A stretch of DNA of 64,000 bases from Manis javanica (taxonomy: Eukaryota; Chordata; Mammalia; Pholidota; Manidae), in contig NC_133159.1 of NCBI RefSeq assembly GCF_040802235.1, positions 75,256,501 through 75,320,500 on the forward strand. Reading direction: 5' to 3'. The notes under the pieces are model-generated. The model made no database searches and was not told the DNA's origin. It saw only the letters and a list, made by a program, of their open reading frames with translations. How positions within the stretch are numbered: position 1 is the stretch's first letter; each line of letters begins with the position of its first letter. Shown piece after piece: positions 47,036 to 59,624 of the stretch. A program made the position numbers and the translations under genes.

Positions 47036-47664
47036 ATCACTTTTTCTTTTTTTAAATTTTGCTATCATTAATGTACAATTACATGAAGAACATTATGGTT
47101 ACTAGACTCCTCCCATTATCAAGTCCCCACTACATACCCCATTAGAGTCACTCTCCGTCAGCATAGTAAGATGCTATAGAATCACTACTTGTCTTCTCTG
47201 TGTTATACTGCCTTCACCCTGTCCCCCACCTACATTATACGTACTAATTGTAATGCCTCCTTTTCCCTCTTATCTGTCCCTTCCCACCCATACTCCCCAA
47301 TCCCTTTCCCTTTGGTAACTGTTAGTCCATTCTTGGGTTCTGTGAGTCTGCTGCTGTTTTGCTCCTTCAGTTTTTGCTTTGTTCTTATAATCCACAGGTG
47401 AGTGAAATAATTTAATACTTGTCTTTCTCCGCCTGGCTTATTTCACTGAGCATAATACCCTCTAGCTCCATCCATGTTGTTGCAAATGGTAGGATTTGTT
47501 TTCTTCTTATGGCTGAATGATATTCCATTGTGTATATGTACCACCTCTTCTTTATCCATTCATCTACTGATGGACACTTAGGTTGCTTCCATTTCTTGGC
47601 TATTGTAAATAGTACTGCCATAAACATAGGGGTGCATCTGTCTTTTTCAAACTGGGCTGCTGTT
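47036..47664 (-). mobile_element. 5'-truncated young-type L1 inserted beside the older L1
   Basis: Its 3' UTR and last ORF2 segment are near-identical in order to the L1 at 36158-42409. ORF2 frame 47627-47412 ends [11 protein letters not shown]. Homology stops at CAAACTGGGCTGCTG (47664), a typical 5' truncation point. Confidence 0.85.
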
Positions 47665-48560
47665 CCTCCTCCCTGGGATCACGCTCCCAATTAAAGCACC
47701 TGTGAGCAAGCCATTATCTCAGGCTCTGGTTTTAGAGAAACTAAAGCTAACAAAACATGAATTTATTATCCAAAATATCTGAGGATAGCAACATTAGATA
47801 AAATTTGCCAAACTGATCCTATGGTATTTTCTTCTCTTCATTCTACCTCCAATTTTTTCACTTCTAGTAACAACTTTGATATCCATCTTGGACAGGGGAG
47901 GGGGAGGGGAGGGGGAGGGGAGGGGGAGGGGGAGGGAGAGGGAGAGGGAGAAATCGGTCTTTTATAGCCTAGTTACGGAAGCAAAATCTCATAATTTTTG
48001 TCATATTCTTAGAAGTGATTCGCTTCTGGCCACACTCATAGGGGAGAGGATTGCACAAGGGCGTGAATACAAGGAAGTGGAATGATACTAGGATCATCCG
48101 GGGCTGTGTCATAAGCTGTCTACCACAGTTTTCTTGTCGGGGGAGAGAGGAAGTTGTAATTACAAGGTGCTAAAAATCTATTCTTTGACTTACATGATAG
48201 TACAAGCATGCATTTTCTTTTTGGAAATAATCTAATTTAAATGTATAATTTGATTGCTACTCTTTATGTATGTGATTTTTCCAGTTAATTTTTTAAGTGA
48301 ATATTACTAGGCCTGGCCTGAGTTTAGCAGGGCAAAGTGAACGTGATCATTGAGTTAGAAGTCTAAAATTCCAGATGAGTGGTGATAGCGACTTGGGCTA
48401 GAAATGGTGAGATTTTGCCTGGTTCTAGATGTATTCAAATTTAGAGATGACAGGACTTGTTGGATTGAGTTTAAGGCTGGAGAGAAAAATAAAAATCAAG
48501 GATGAGTTAAAATAGTTATTATTTACTTCCATAGGGAGACTATAGGAGGGTTAGCTTTTA
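47665..48560. other. Unassigned sequence with a G-rich simple repeat
   Basis: Apart from the (GGGGA)-type tract nothing was recognised. Confidence 0.45.
47893..47951 (+). repeat. (GGGGA/GGGAGA)n purine tract, G-quadruplex-capable
   Basis: About 58 bp of pure purine with at least eight runs of four to five G separated by A, then GGGAGA units. Confidence 0.95.
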
Positions 48561-48569
48561 TATAAGTTG

Positions 48570-49100
48570 AATTATACAGGATGTTTTATTTTCTATTTGA
48601 CTTCTTTTGCTCAACCTGATGTTTTTAGATTCATTCAAGTCTTTGGGTACAGTAGAACATTTCACTTCATACATTTATGAATAGTTTTTCACTGGATTGC
48701 CCCCAATTTTTACTCTAACCATGAATGTAAAAGAATTCTCAATGTTCCATACACTATCACTTAGAAATATCTAACTTTTAAATTGTAGTCATCCTGGTGA
48801 GTGCATAGTTTTAATTTTGGATTTAACTTGCTTTTCTTGGATAATTACGGGGGTAAGGACCTTTTCACATCCTCTTTTTTTCATGCCTATTCAAATTCGT
48901 GCTTATTTTTCTAGTAGGTTGTCATTTTTTTTCTTGATACAAAGATTGCTTTACATATTTTGAATTTGAGTTGTGTGTAAGTTCTTAATTTTAACATAAA
49001 TTCATCAATTCTTTGTTTACATTTAGTGTCCTGTTTCCCAAACTGGAGGACAGGAAAATAATGTCTTTGATATTTTCTAAACACTTTGTTGTTTTCTTTT
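48570..49100 (-). mobile_element. Ancient L1 ORF2 3' relic
   Basis: Plus-strand strings GATTCATTCAAGTCTTTGGG, CCTGGTGAGTGCATAGTTTT and TTCTAGTAGGTTGTCATTTT follow the reverse complement of L1M ORF2. Confidence 0.6.
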
Positions 49101-49124
49101 CATATTTTGATCTACAATACACCT

Positions 49125-51044
49125 GGAGTTGATTTTTTCAGTGCCAGCAGGTGTCAAGCAGTGCTCTTGTTGTTCATGTGACATGGAAGGAGAAATGGCC
49201 AAATATGCAGCTATATACTGATTCCAGGGCAGTGACCAAATGGTTTGGCTACATGACCAGGGACTTGGAAGGCATATGACTGGAAAATTGGTGAGAAAGA
49301 AATCTGGGGAAAAGGCATGTCTGTAGATCTTTCTAAATGCACAAAAAAGTACAGTTATTTGCATCCCATGTGAATGCTTATGGAGATATGACTTCAGCAA
49401 AGGATGAGTTTAGGAATCAATTGGATGGGATGACCCGCTCTGTGGAGATACCAGTCAACCTCCTTCCCCAGCTGCTCCTGTCATCACTGTGTGGGCTCAT
49501 GAGCAAAGTGGCCATGATAGCAGGGATGAAGGTTAGTCATGGGCTCGGCAATATGTGCTTCCACTCACCAGATTTGGCTACTGCCACTGCTGAGTGCTTA
49601 GCCTGCCAGTAACAGAGAACATCACTGAGCACCTGTTATGGCACCATTTTCTGGGGTGATTAGTCAGCTACGTGGTGGCAGGTTGATTAACATTGAACCA
49701 CATCCATCCTGGAAAGGGCAGCATTTTGTTCTTACTGAAATAGACACTGTAGATATGGATTTGCCTTCCCCCACAGACAGTACTTCTGCCAAAACTACCA
49801 TTCATGGACTTAGAGAATGTCTTATCCACCAGCATGGTATTCTACAAAACATTGCTTCTGATCAAGGAACTCACTTCACAGCAAATGAACTATGGCAATG
49901 GGCCTGTGCTCATGGAATTCACTGGTCTTACCATGTTCCTCATCATCTTGAAGCAGTTGACTTGATTCAACTGTGAAATGAGCTTTTAAAAACTAACTTA
50001 CACTGCCAGCTAGCTGGCCACATCCTTTGTAGGGCTTGGCCAAAGTTCTTCAGAAGACTATGTGTGCACTGAATCAGTGTCCAATATATGATGCTGTTTC
50101 TCCAACAACCAGAATTCACAGGCCCAGAAATCAAGGACAGGAAATGGAAATGGCACAGCTCACTATTACTCTAGTGACCCACTAGCAAAATTTTTGCTTT
50201 TTTGTGGGAACATTCCCACAATGTTATGCTCTGCTGGTCTAGAGATCTTAGTTCCAGAGGGAGGAATGCTTCTACCAGGAGACACAACAATGAATCTGTT
50301 GAACTGAAAGCTAAGACAGCTACCTGGCCACTTTTGGCTGCTTATGCCTCTGAATCAACAGGCAAAGAAGGGAAGCTACAGTGTTGACTGGGGGAAATTG
50401 GATTACTACCCCACGAAGAAGGCAAGGAAGAGTGTATCTGGAGTGCTGAGGATCCCTTAGGGAATCTCTTAGTATTACCATGCCCTGTGATTAAGATCAA
50501 AGGAAAGCTACAACTAATACAGGCAGAACTTCTAATGGTCCAGACCCTTAAGAGATAAAGGTTTGGAATCATCTCATCAGGTAAAGAACCATGAGGTACT
50601 TACTGAAGGCAAAGGGAATATGGAATGGACTGGGCAAAAAGATAGTTATAAATATCAGCTATGACCACATGATCAGTTACAGAAACATAGACTGTAATTG
50701 TCATCAGTATTTCTTCCTTATTTTGCTATGAATATGCTTGTATATATAAATATGTTTTTCTTTCCTCTAATTTTCTTATCATGTAACATAAGATGTATTG
50801 ATTTTACATCATGGTATTTAAGTATTGCTAATTTTGCATCCTAGTATTTAAATTATGGGGTACCAAGGACAAGAGTGAACATCATTCAAGGACTTTATCT
50901 CCTCCTCTGAGGAAAGAATGTACTTTCAGGTACACACAGTGAGGTTGTATCTTGGTAAGTGGGATTATGAACTTTTTTCTTTATTTGGAGAATAAATATG
51001 ATTTAAAGAGATGTATATGGGTACCAAGTTGACAAGGGGCGAAC
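49125..51044 (+). pseudogene. ERV-L pol relic: RNase H tail, integrase and 3' internal region
   Basis: From 49130 the decayed plus-strand reading resembles RNase H, then integrase. The frame 49638-49976 keeps DTVDM (first catalytic Asp region) and SDQGTHFTANELWQWA (second Asp). At the third catalytic position Glu has become Gln, two codons before a stop (about 49972-49976). The region runs to a purine tract (GACAAGGGGCGAAC, 51031-51044) abutting the LTR, the usual polypurine-tract position. It cannot make a functional product. Confidence 0.8.
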
Positions 51045-51046
51045 TA

Positions 51047-52675
51047 GTGATGGTTCATTTTTTTTTTTGAGAGGGCATCTCTCATGTTTATTGATCAAAT
51101 GGTTGTTAACAACAATTAAATTCTGTATAGGGGGGTCAATGCTCAATGCACAATCATTAATCCATCTCAAGCCTAATTCTCGTCAGTCTCCAATCTTCTG
51201 AAGCATAACGAACAAGTTCTTACATGGTGAACGAATTCTTACATAGTGAATAAGTTCTTACATGGTGAACAGTACAAGGGCAGTCATCACAGAAACTTTC
51301 GGTTTTGATCACGCATTATAAACTATAAACAATCAGGTCAAATATGAATATTCGTTTGATTTTTATACTTGATTTATATGTGGATCCCACATTTCTCCCT
51401 TTATTATTATTATTATTTTTATTTTTAATAAAATGCTGAAGTGGTAGGTAGATGCAAGATAAAGGTAGAAAACATAGTTTAGTGCTATAAGAGGGCAAAT
51501 GTAGATGATCAGATGATCAGGTGTGTGCCTATGGACTAAGTATTAATCCAGGCTAGACAAGGCAGCAAAACATCCACGGATGCAGAAGATTTCTCTCAAA
51601 GCAGGGGGGGTGAGGTTCTGAGCCTCACCTCTGTTGATCCCCAAATTCTCACCTGATGGCCCCCCTGCGACTGTGCCTGTCTTAGGTTGTTCCTCCCTTG
51701 AGGAATCTTACCCGTCTCTGGCTAACCAGTCATCTTCCGGGGCCATACAGGGAAATGTAAAGTTGGTAAGTGAGAGAGAAGCCATATTGTTTGAAAAGGT
51801 TAGCTTTTTACTTCTTTGCAGATTTATGCCCTGTGGCTTCTATGCCCAGCACTTGTCTCGAGGTATCTTTACCACCTGGAGGAATTATGATACTCGGTAA
51901 ATTCGATATGAGGCACGAATTCTATTTAAGGGTTGTAATTAGGAAGGAAGAAGAAAAGCTATAGAGGTAGCATATGGAAGAAAACATGGGAGGATTGATT
52001 ATTTCTTTGACATATCTTCTTGTAGAGTACCTTAAGCATGTATAGGTTTTAAACTACTAACTAACTTGCGCACACATATTAACATAATAGGAATACGGTG
52101 ACATAAACAAAGCAGATCTACAATTACCAGCCATAGTGATGGTTAATTTTATGTGTCTACTTGACTGGCATGGAGCACCCAGATTAAACATTATTTCTGG
52201 GTGTGATGGAGAAGGTGCTTCCAGATGAGATTAGCATATGAATTGGTGGGTTCAGTAGATTGTACTCTTCAGTGTGGATGGGCAGCATCTAATCCACTGA
52301 GGACCTGAATAGAACAAAAAGGTGGAATTCATACCTCACTTTTTCTGCTTCACCTTTAGGCTGGGCCATCGCATTTTCCCCTGCCCTCAGACTGAGATTT
52401 ATACCATTGGTGTTGCTGGTTCTCAGGCGGGACTCAGATGGAATTACTCTATGGGCTTTTCTGGGACTCCAGCTTCAGATGGCATATGGACATCTTCAGA
52501 TGGACTTCTCAGCCTTCATAATTGCATAAGCCAAATCCTCATTGCTATAGGGTGCTCCATGGCTAGGTAAATTGACAGAAAAAATTAACCATCACTAGTT
52601 CACCCCTTGTTACTTGGTACCCCATATAAAGTATCCTATTAGTTCTGTTTTTCTGGAGAACACAGACTAAAACAC
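51047..52675 (+). mobile_element. ERV-L 3' LTR (MLT2-like), split by a retrocopy
   Basis: The LTR starts TGATGGTT after the polypurine tract and resumes after the insertion as TGATGGTTAATTTTATGTGT, the characteristic MLT2-type opening. It then has AACATTATTTCTGGGTGTGA and ATCTAATCCACTGAGGACCT-like blocks, and ends TTCTGGAGAACACAGACTAA near 52675. About 48 bp near its 3' end (52579-52627) are an inverted copy of its own polypurine-tract/LTR junction. Confidence 0.8.
51061..52133 (-). mobile_element. Second L1-mobilised ERV env/U3 retrocopy, 5'-truncated
   Basis: It is the reverse complement of 18730-19798 with only scattered differences. The poly(A) tail appears as the T run at 51058-51068, and AATAAA lies 18 nt inside. 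It is flanked by TAGTGATGGTTCATTT (51045-51060) and TAGTGATGGTTAATTTT (52134-52150), a target duplication with one change. It is truncated at the end of env, so only U3/R and a short non-coding piece remain. A frame shared by both copies (MREKPYCLKRLAFYFFADLC) is conserved because the copies are young, not because it is shown to be coding. Confidence 0.85.
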
Positions 52676-54035
52676 ACTCCAGAGGGAAAAATCAGATCAA
52701 AGAGTGAGTCTGTTATATTTGTATAATATGCCATTTGGGTGGTTTTTCCAGGGCTAACAGAAATCATGCTGAGCTGTTGTTTGATCCCTTGTAGCATGAA
52801 TTTTGCAGTCATGGTGAAGGTGATCTCTCAGGTTTGGGATAGTAATTTATCTGAGATAGAGACAGATAGAGCAGCTCCTACAAACTCCACTCCTAAGTGC
52901 AGCCCATCCAAAAAGCATGTGAGAGTATAGTAGATTCCACTGAAGATGTGTGGAGGGCATATCTTTTTGTGATGACTTCTTTGCCAATCACACAAGTCTT
53001 CCAGTCCACTGAAGATATTTCCATTTCTATCTTGCTGACTCCACCATCTCCTCTTTCTCTGCTCTACCTGCTTTCCTCTACCCACTACCCTGCTTAATTT
53101 AGAAGTCATTTTACATTGCTTGGGTTTCTGCTAAGACTTACATCCTTGTATTTGCCACCTCTCCTCCAATAGGCATGTCAGTCATTTTGACACAAACAAG
53201 CACTTTTCCCTCTTTATCAAGAAATTTGGGTGAGGTGTTCAAATAATAATTGTTTGAATCTTTTTATAGTGCATGATCCCAGTAGGTCTTCAGCTACAAG
53301 AGGAAGGAGGCTGTACTAAAAATGGGAAGAGTTGCAAACTGTACAGACACACTTGCTTTGGAAGAGCAGTGGAAAAATGGACTACAGGAGGTCAGATGCA
53401 CACAGCTCAGCGGGGAGCACACATTTATAGGGCTCGGGGTCTTTGACGAAGTTTCCAGCCATGCCATGCATTCTATTACACTTCTCTAGCAGTGAGACAC
53501 AGATGGCTCCAGTGGAAAAAGGCGGTATCTAGAGTCTGCAAGGCACCCTCAGAGACAGTGGTTTTCTGCCTTTGAAAAATTTTTGTGCAGTCTGCTCTGA
53601 GTTTAAAAATTTTTTAAATCATGTGCATGTTTTGCTAGAACAGAGGAGCAACTGATTTCCTAGAATCGAGCCTATTCCATTAACAGTTCTTAGCTGCTTT
53701 CAGTTTCCATCTGAATTGTATTCCCAGAAATGCCATGATGAGTAGCCTAAGAGGTTATTTTCCTAGCTGGGAAACGCTTATACTAGGTCATGGCAAAACA
53801 TAGAATCTGGAAGGGCACGTAATTTGGAGGAGCTAATGAGAGAGTTCCAGCACCTCCCTGTTTGCTATTGTTCTTCCAAAGCCAGTATATGGCATTCAGC
53901 TCTTTTAAATCTCCTTGCAGACAGGCTGGGCTGTGTAACATGCTGCAGGCGGGCCTATTGCCAGGGCTCACATCATCGTCAATTGTCTCTAACTTATTCC
54001 CCGTGCAGTAGGTACAGTGGTTGGTTGGTTTGTTT
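52676..54035. other. Unassigned sequence, no gene
   Basis: No recognised repeat family or exon. Confidence 0.45.
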
Positions 54036-54039
54036 TTAA

Positions 54040-54430
54040 CTACAAATCGAATCATGTCATTTTCTGCCAAACAATCTGAAAAGCTCTAGACTGCTGATGT
54101 GGTAAAGTTCAGTCTTCATACCTGGCCTACAAGAGCTTGTGTACTCTGGCTCCTCTTGCCTCCTCTAAACTGTGGCTATCTTGGCTTCACCAGATGGAGC
54201 CTCATTCAGGACCAAACCCAACACGTTGTTCCCCAGTCGAGAGTTTTGCACTAACTCTGCTTCCTTCTGGAACTCACTTCCTTCATTCCTGGGCTCACTC
54301 TCATTTTCTCAGGTAGGCATTTCTGATCAACTACTCTAAAGTGGTTGTCCTTTCTACACTTACTTATGTGCCCTGCACTACTCTGTTACAATACTTATCA
54401 GGACTTAAAGTATTACATTTGCTGATATGA
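54040..54430 (+). repeat. L2 LINE relic
   Basis: CTTCATACCTGGCCTACAAG, a TGGCTCCTCTTGCCTCCTCT stretch, TTCCTTCTGGAACTCACTTC and CTTATGTGCCCTGCACTACT follow the L2 3' order. Confidence 0.6.
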
Positions 54431-55820
54431 CAAATATCTAATTTCAATCAAAAAAAGTATGAGCTTAGGGATTATGATGACTTTGCCAACCAGACACGCC
54501 TCAGTGCCTTCCCATTGCCTTCCACAGTGTCCTTTGGCACATGGTCCATGGCCAGTGCATATCTCTTGAATGACCAAGTGCAGTCATGGCTAAAAGGGCA
54601 TGCTTTGGAGTCACTCGGGTCTACAACTGAGTCTGTTCACATTTCTTGGCTATTTGACCCGGTAAAATGAAATATGGAGAATCCATCACCCAATGTTCAA
54701 ACCTGACTTTGTGAATGTGAGCGCCTGTTATCAGCCTTTCCGCTGCTGAAATAATGCTGTTATCATCATTGCTGTCTTCTCCTCCTCGTCATATTGCCAT
54801 GTGAGGTTGGGTAGGATGGTTCTGTGACCCATAGAAACCCCCCCCACCCATCTCTCTGAGATAAATATATGTACAAAGGCAGCATAGTTCAAGGTTTTGC
54901 TGAGATTTGGTTTGCATTTTCAGTGAGAGCTGTGGATGTCATTCTGAGTCCAATTACTTAATAATCCCAAACTAGTCCTTCCTGTCTGTTTAGAGGCCAC
55001 ACAACTGTGGTACATGTCATTTAATGATGAAAACACTACTAACAATGACTACTGAGAAGAAGACACTGAAATAAATCACTGTATACATTGACAACTGCAG
55101 GACTTTTTTTCTCAAATGTCACCACAAATTGATTTTAAAGCTGAAGTATGGAAACAATTCTAATCTGGCATTTCACTGGTATATTTTGATAAAATCTGTT
55201 CATCAGTCATGTCTCCCAACTAGTCCCTCATAGTACTAAGTACTCAATAAATTATCATGCTCTATTTTAAGTGCCTTTTACTGTTTTCACTAAAGTAAAT
55301 TCAAGTTTGCTTCTTGGTACATGGAATTATACCTTTGACTAACAGCTCAGCTGACAGTCCCTAGAATATGAGCACACTTGTTTTTTAATGAACAAGTTGA
55401 TTAAATCTGTACTTTTATGCATCAGTCACAATACAACATTTAATAATTTCAAATGCGGTTGAAGCTCAAAGTATATGCCATTCATGAGAGTTCCTTTAAG
55501 CTCTCATCAAACACTACATAAAACTATACAAAAAATATCACCCATCTTTGCAACATGCCAGTGTCTCATCAGGAGAAAGCAGGTGTGGAGAGCTGCCAAG
55601 AATGTAAACACAGAAAGGGTCTATGTGAGGAAGTAAGAAAACAAATGTAATTTCGAAACATAAAAAGTGCATAAGTTCTTAAGATAAAAAGGAATATTTG
55701 TAGTAGGAAAAAATCTCTCAACAGTGAGTAGTTCAAGTAAGTTTATAAACCAGTGTAAAGATGTTTGCAGCAGGTTTACTGATATCTCCTTTTGTATATA
55801 TTTTCAATGTATGTCCCTTT
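54431..55820. other. Unassigned sequence, no gene
   Basis: AT-rich. Part near 54530-54700 may be old LTR or MIR sequence but cannot be assigned. Confidence 0.4.
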
Positions 55821-55829
55821 TGTATGTTC

Positions 55830-56970
55830 CCTCATCAAACTCAGAAGACTTTTGTTGATTTTCTTAGTTTTTTTTCCAGTAACAAAGTTTTGGCATTGTT
55901 TATCCACTCCACTGTATAATTTTTTGGTTTCATTCATCTCTGCTATTATAGCAGTTATTTAAATTCTTCCAGTAACTCTGGTTATTTTTTCTCTAATTTT
56001 CTGAGCTAGATGCCCTACTGACTGTACTTTAACTCTTTTTTCCTAACATAAAGATTTGTAGGCTATTTGCTTTCATAAGAAGACTGCTTTAGCAGCATGT
56101 TAGGTGTTATCTGTGGAATTTTCATCATCAGTCAAAAAAATAGTTCCTACTTTCAATCATTTCTACTTCTTTGGTATCTACACTATTTAGAAATGTCTTT
56201 TTTGATTTTCAAATGTGATGTTTTCTTAATTGCTTCTTAAAGTTAATAGTTTCCAATTTAAAGACATTGTGGTCAGAGAACATGTCCCGCATGGTGTCAA
56301 GTCCCTTCAAACTAGCAGAGAGCAGTTGGAACCTGCTATCTGACTGAGCAGATGTAAATTTTATGGCAAAGTTCCAAGTGTGCTTGTAGGTCATGAGTAT
56401 TCTACCTTTCTGGCTTTAGGTCTCAATATTATAACAAAGGCCACATTCATGAATCAAACTTTTTGAATATTTATAACTTTGTGGATGTATTTGGTCTGTA
56501 TTTTTTCGGAATTACTGAAAGATGTGTTAAAATTTCTTGTGATGACTGTGGGTATGTCTCTACGTAAAGTTCTGTACTGTTTCCTTATACACTGGAACTA
56601 TGTCATTGGGAGCATTGTTTTTAACTTTGTATATTATTATGACAAGTTTAGTGGGCTACTATCATGAAGTAATGTTCTTTGGCTTTTGTTTTTCCTTTCA
56701 TATACCACCTGCTTGTTGAATATCAAGTTGCTTAAGGATGGTTTTCTTTGTACCATACACACATCATACTATATCTTTCACATTTTTGACTTCTCATGTT
56801 TCTATATCCTTCTCTTTTCTATTTTTTATAAATAACATACTGTTGGTTATTAAACAAGAAAATAGTTACATATTAAGTGAAGCATGTCATTCGTTTACAT
56901 TTATCTTGTTGATTGATATATTTGATTTGCTACAATTTTGGCTTTTTCATTGGCCTGTTTTATATTTCAC
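55830..56970 (-). mobile_element. Ancient L1 ORF2 (reverse transcriptase region) relic
   Basis: The plus strand holds the L1M antisense phrase series: AGTTAATAGTTTCCAATTTA, GACATTGTGGTCAGAGAACA, AAATTTCTTGTGATGACTGT. No frame is open for long. Confidence 0.65.
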
Positions 56971-59280
56971 AATCAGACCCTGAAAGGGCCAAGGATTTCC
57001 TTTTACATGGACCTGTCCATTCTCCCTACTTCCTCCAGATGTCTCAACTTAATCCCTGTTCTGGGTGTTTGCATATGTCTTTGACTCTGTAAAGAGTTTA
57101 TGGTCTTCCAAGAGCTCATCTCATTCTTTTGTAAATAAATTGAGTGAGGAATTCTGTCCTTTATCCTACAGGTGAAAAATCCCCACAAGTGGGGTGGCTA
57201 CAGGCAGACTGACAAAGTGGAAAGTGTGCTTTCCATCAGAAATGGCCAAAGAAGCACAGTCCCGCAGCTCTAAAAGACACCTACCGGGGGGTTGTGTAGG
57301 TCCCACATCTTCAAATTGGGGAAAGATTCAAATTGTGGGGAAAGAGATTGAAGGAAACTTTTCAATTCATCATGTGTTTAACAATTACACATAAAGTTCC
57401 TCCTATATGCCAGGCATTTCTTCTAGGCTCTGGAGGCCTAGAAAAGGAAAAGGGCTGAACTTGAACACAACAGCTGGGGTAGATGTAGTGTGAGCAATGA
57501 ATGTCAGCAAACTGTTCAAGGGATGAAGTTTTATGAATCACACTACTCTCTTTTTTGTGATTATTAATCCAACTCATAACCTTTTCATTATTTACTGTAA
57601 ACCATTTTCTTAGGCAGAATCATCTCTTGTGTGTCTCCAAGAGCTTTACAGAAATGTGGGTGTTGGGTTTCCTAATACAGTATTTCTCATGAAAGCAGTT
57701 CTTGAGTCCCATGGAGGCTCTTGCCTGTCAAGGAATGGCCCTGAGGTTGTGAATGGAGCCGGTCCTAGAGAATTCAAGGGGAAGGGGAGCATGGCCCTCG
57801 AATTTGGTTCCATCTGTAAGATGAGACAGCAGGCTATTGCAAAGAACACCTAGTGGGGGTGATAGTCCTTAACTTGTCACTTGTTGGGGGTTATGTGGCT
57901 ACATGAGCTCTTTTACCTTAATAGCTTTCAGTTGGGGACATCCAGCAGTGCTCCCAGGGAGCAGAGCAGCCCTCTCTCTCCATAAGGGACTAGAGGAAGG
58001 CTGTCATAATACCCAGACAATGATTCCCTGGACATTATTTCAGTAAGGTACTGTAACTTGGATAAAAATCATGACTTTATTTCAGAAGAAGGACCCTCAC
58101 CTGATTGAAGAGCTAAGATGGACATGCATTTAAAATTGAAAACTTACATTTGACCTGTGAGTCAAAGATTAGTGACACCACTCATGAGTAGTTGTCATAA
58201 GAAACTCAAACTGAATACATGGTGAATTCAGCCCTTCTCTCAGGAAGAATGTTGTGGCAAGTCTCATTAGCATACATGTCTTTGCAGTCTATCTGCTAAG
58301 AATGTAGTCCTAATGAACTCTGCTCCATTTGTATTAGGATCTTATAATTGCACAGTTTTTTGAAGCATCTGTCTAATGATGACACTGGAAAATTGGCGAC
58401 TTTATGGTGAAAGGTTATTTATTTATTTGGCCAAAATTTCCCAGTCACTGTTTAAGTGTTTGACATGGAAACAGCAGCTGAGATTACAATGATGAAGTCA
58501 TAGATTAGAGCTTGTTAGTGAGGTAACATCAGGGAGACAGAAGTAAATAGGTCATTTCAATTTGCAAAGTTATGTGGTTAGTACCATGGAAGCACAAAGG
58601 AGGGTCCTCTATCCAGTTTAGTAGATACAGGAAATCCAAGACTCCAAGGGGAAACTAGTCAGTAAAATAAAGCCGAAGATCAGTGAGAGGAATTCTTTGA
58701 AGAATTCTGAATACTGAATAGTTACCTACAATAAAGAGATGACATGTCAAGCTCGTGCACCTGGAAGTAGTTCATTGTAACATACACATTGCACACAAAC
58801 AGAAGCTAACAGGGAATTCCAGAAACACCAAGGATACACAGTAGATACACTGCATGTCTAACACTTCAAAACTATACTTTGCTGATGGAAAGCAAAAGGC
58901 ACACCAACTAGGATTTTTAAAGTCACATGATACCTTATTTTTCAGAGAATTTAAGGAAGTAGAAACCAACTCCAAAATACAGACAAGATTAGGATTTTCT
59001 TTTCTCACATCTGGACCTCACTGGTAGACCTCTCTTTCGAGCTAGCTGATGCTTCTCTGGGAATGCAAAATTTCCCAGCACCATCCTCACCGTCCTTACC
59101 ATTATCATCATTGTTTCTTCTCTCTTATACTGCTGAACAAGTTACATAGTAATAAATTTCCAAAGATACAAAGGTTTATACAAAATAAATATGCCTCTCT
59201 AGTTTCCCCTAGAAGAAGTCAATGTTGCTAATTCTCATGCATTACTCTAGAGATCACCTAAACGTACATGATGTGTATAT
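56971..59280. other. Unassigned sequence, no gene
   Basis: Near 57365-57480 AACAATTACACATAAAG and TATGCCAGGCATTTCTTCTA look like an old L2/MIR-age fragment. The rest is unrecognised. Confidence 0.45.
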
Positions 59281-59284
59281 AAAT

Positions 59285-59590
59285 GTACACGATGCAGTAA
59301 GAACTTCATTTTTTTCCGGAAATAACCATTCTGGTCCTATTGGTCTGCCTCCCACTTGTCTTACTTTACAAAATATTGTGTAAATTGTTGTGTATCATTA
59401 CAAATACAGCTCTGTTTCCCAATTTACTAGCTACATAATATTCCAATATAAGAATGTGGCTAAAATTTATATTGCCTATCCCAAATAGATGGGCATATAA
59501 GTAGTTTTTCCAAACTTTAAAATTATATTCAGTGCTGCAATGGACATGTTGTCATTACACCACTGCTGTGAATTCTCTGTGTATGAGTAT

Positions 59591-59624
<34 letters not shown>

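Noticed and set aside
51770-51964. Frame conserved in both retrocopies as a possible small gene
   Set aside because: Both copies descend from one recent ERV RNA, so similarity does not show selection; no recognisable domain.
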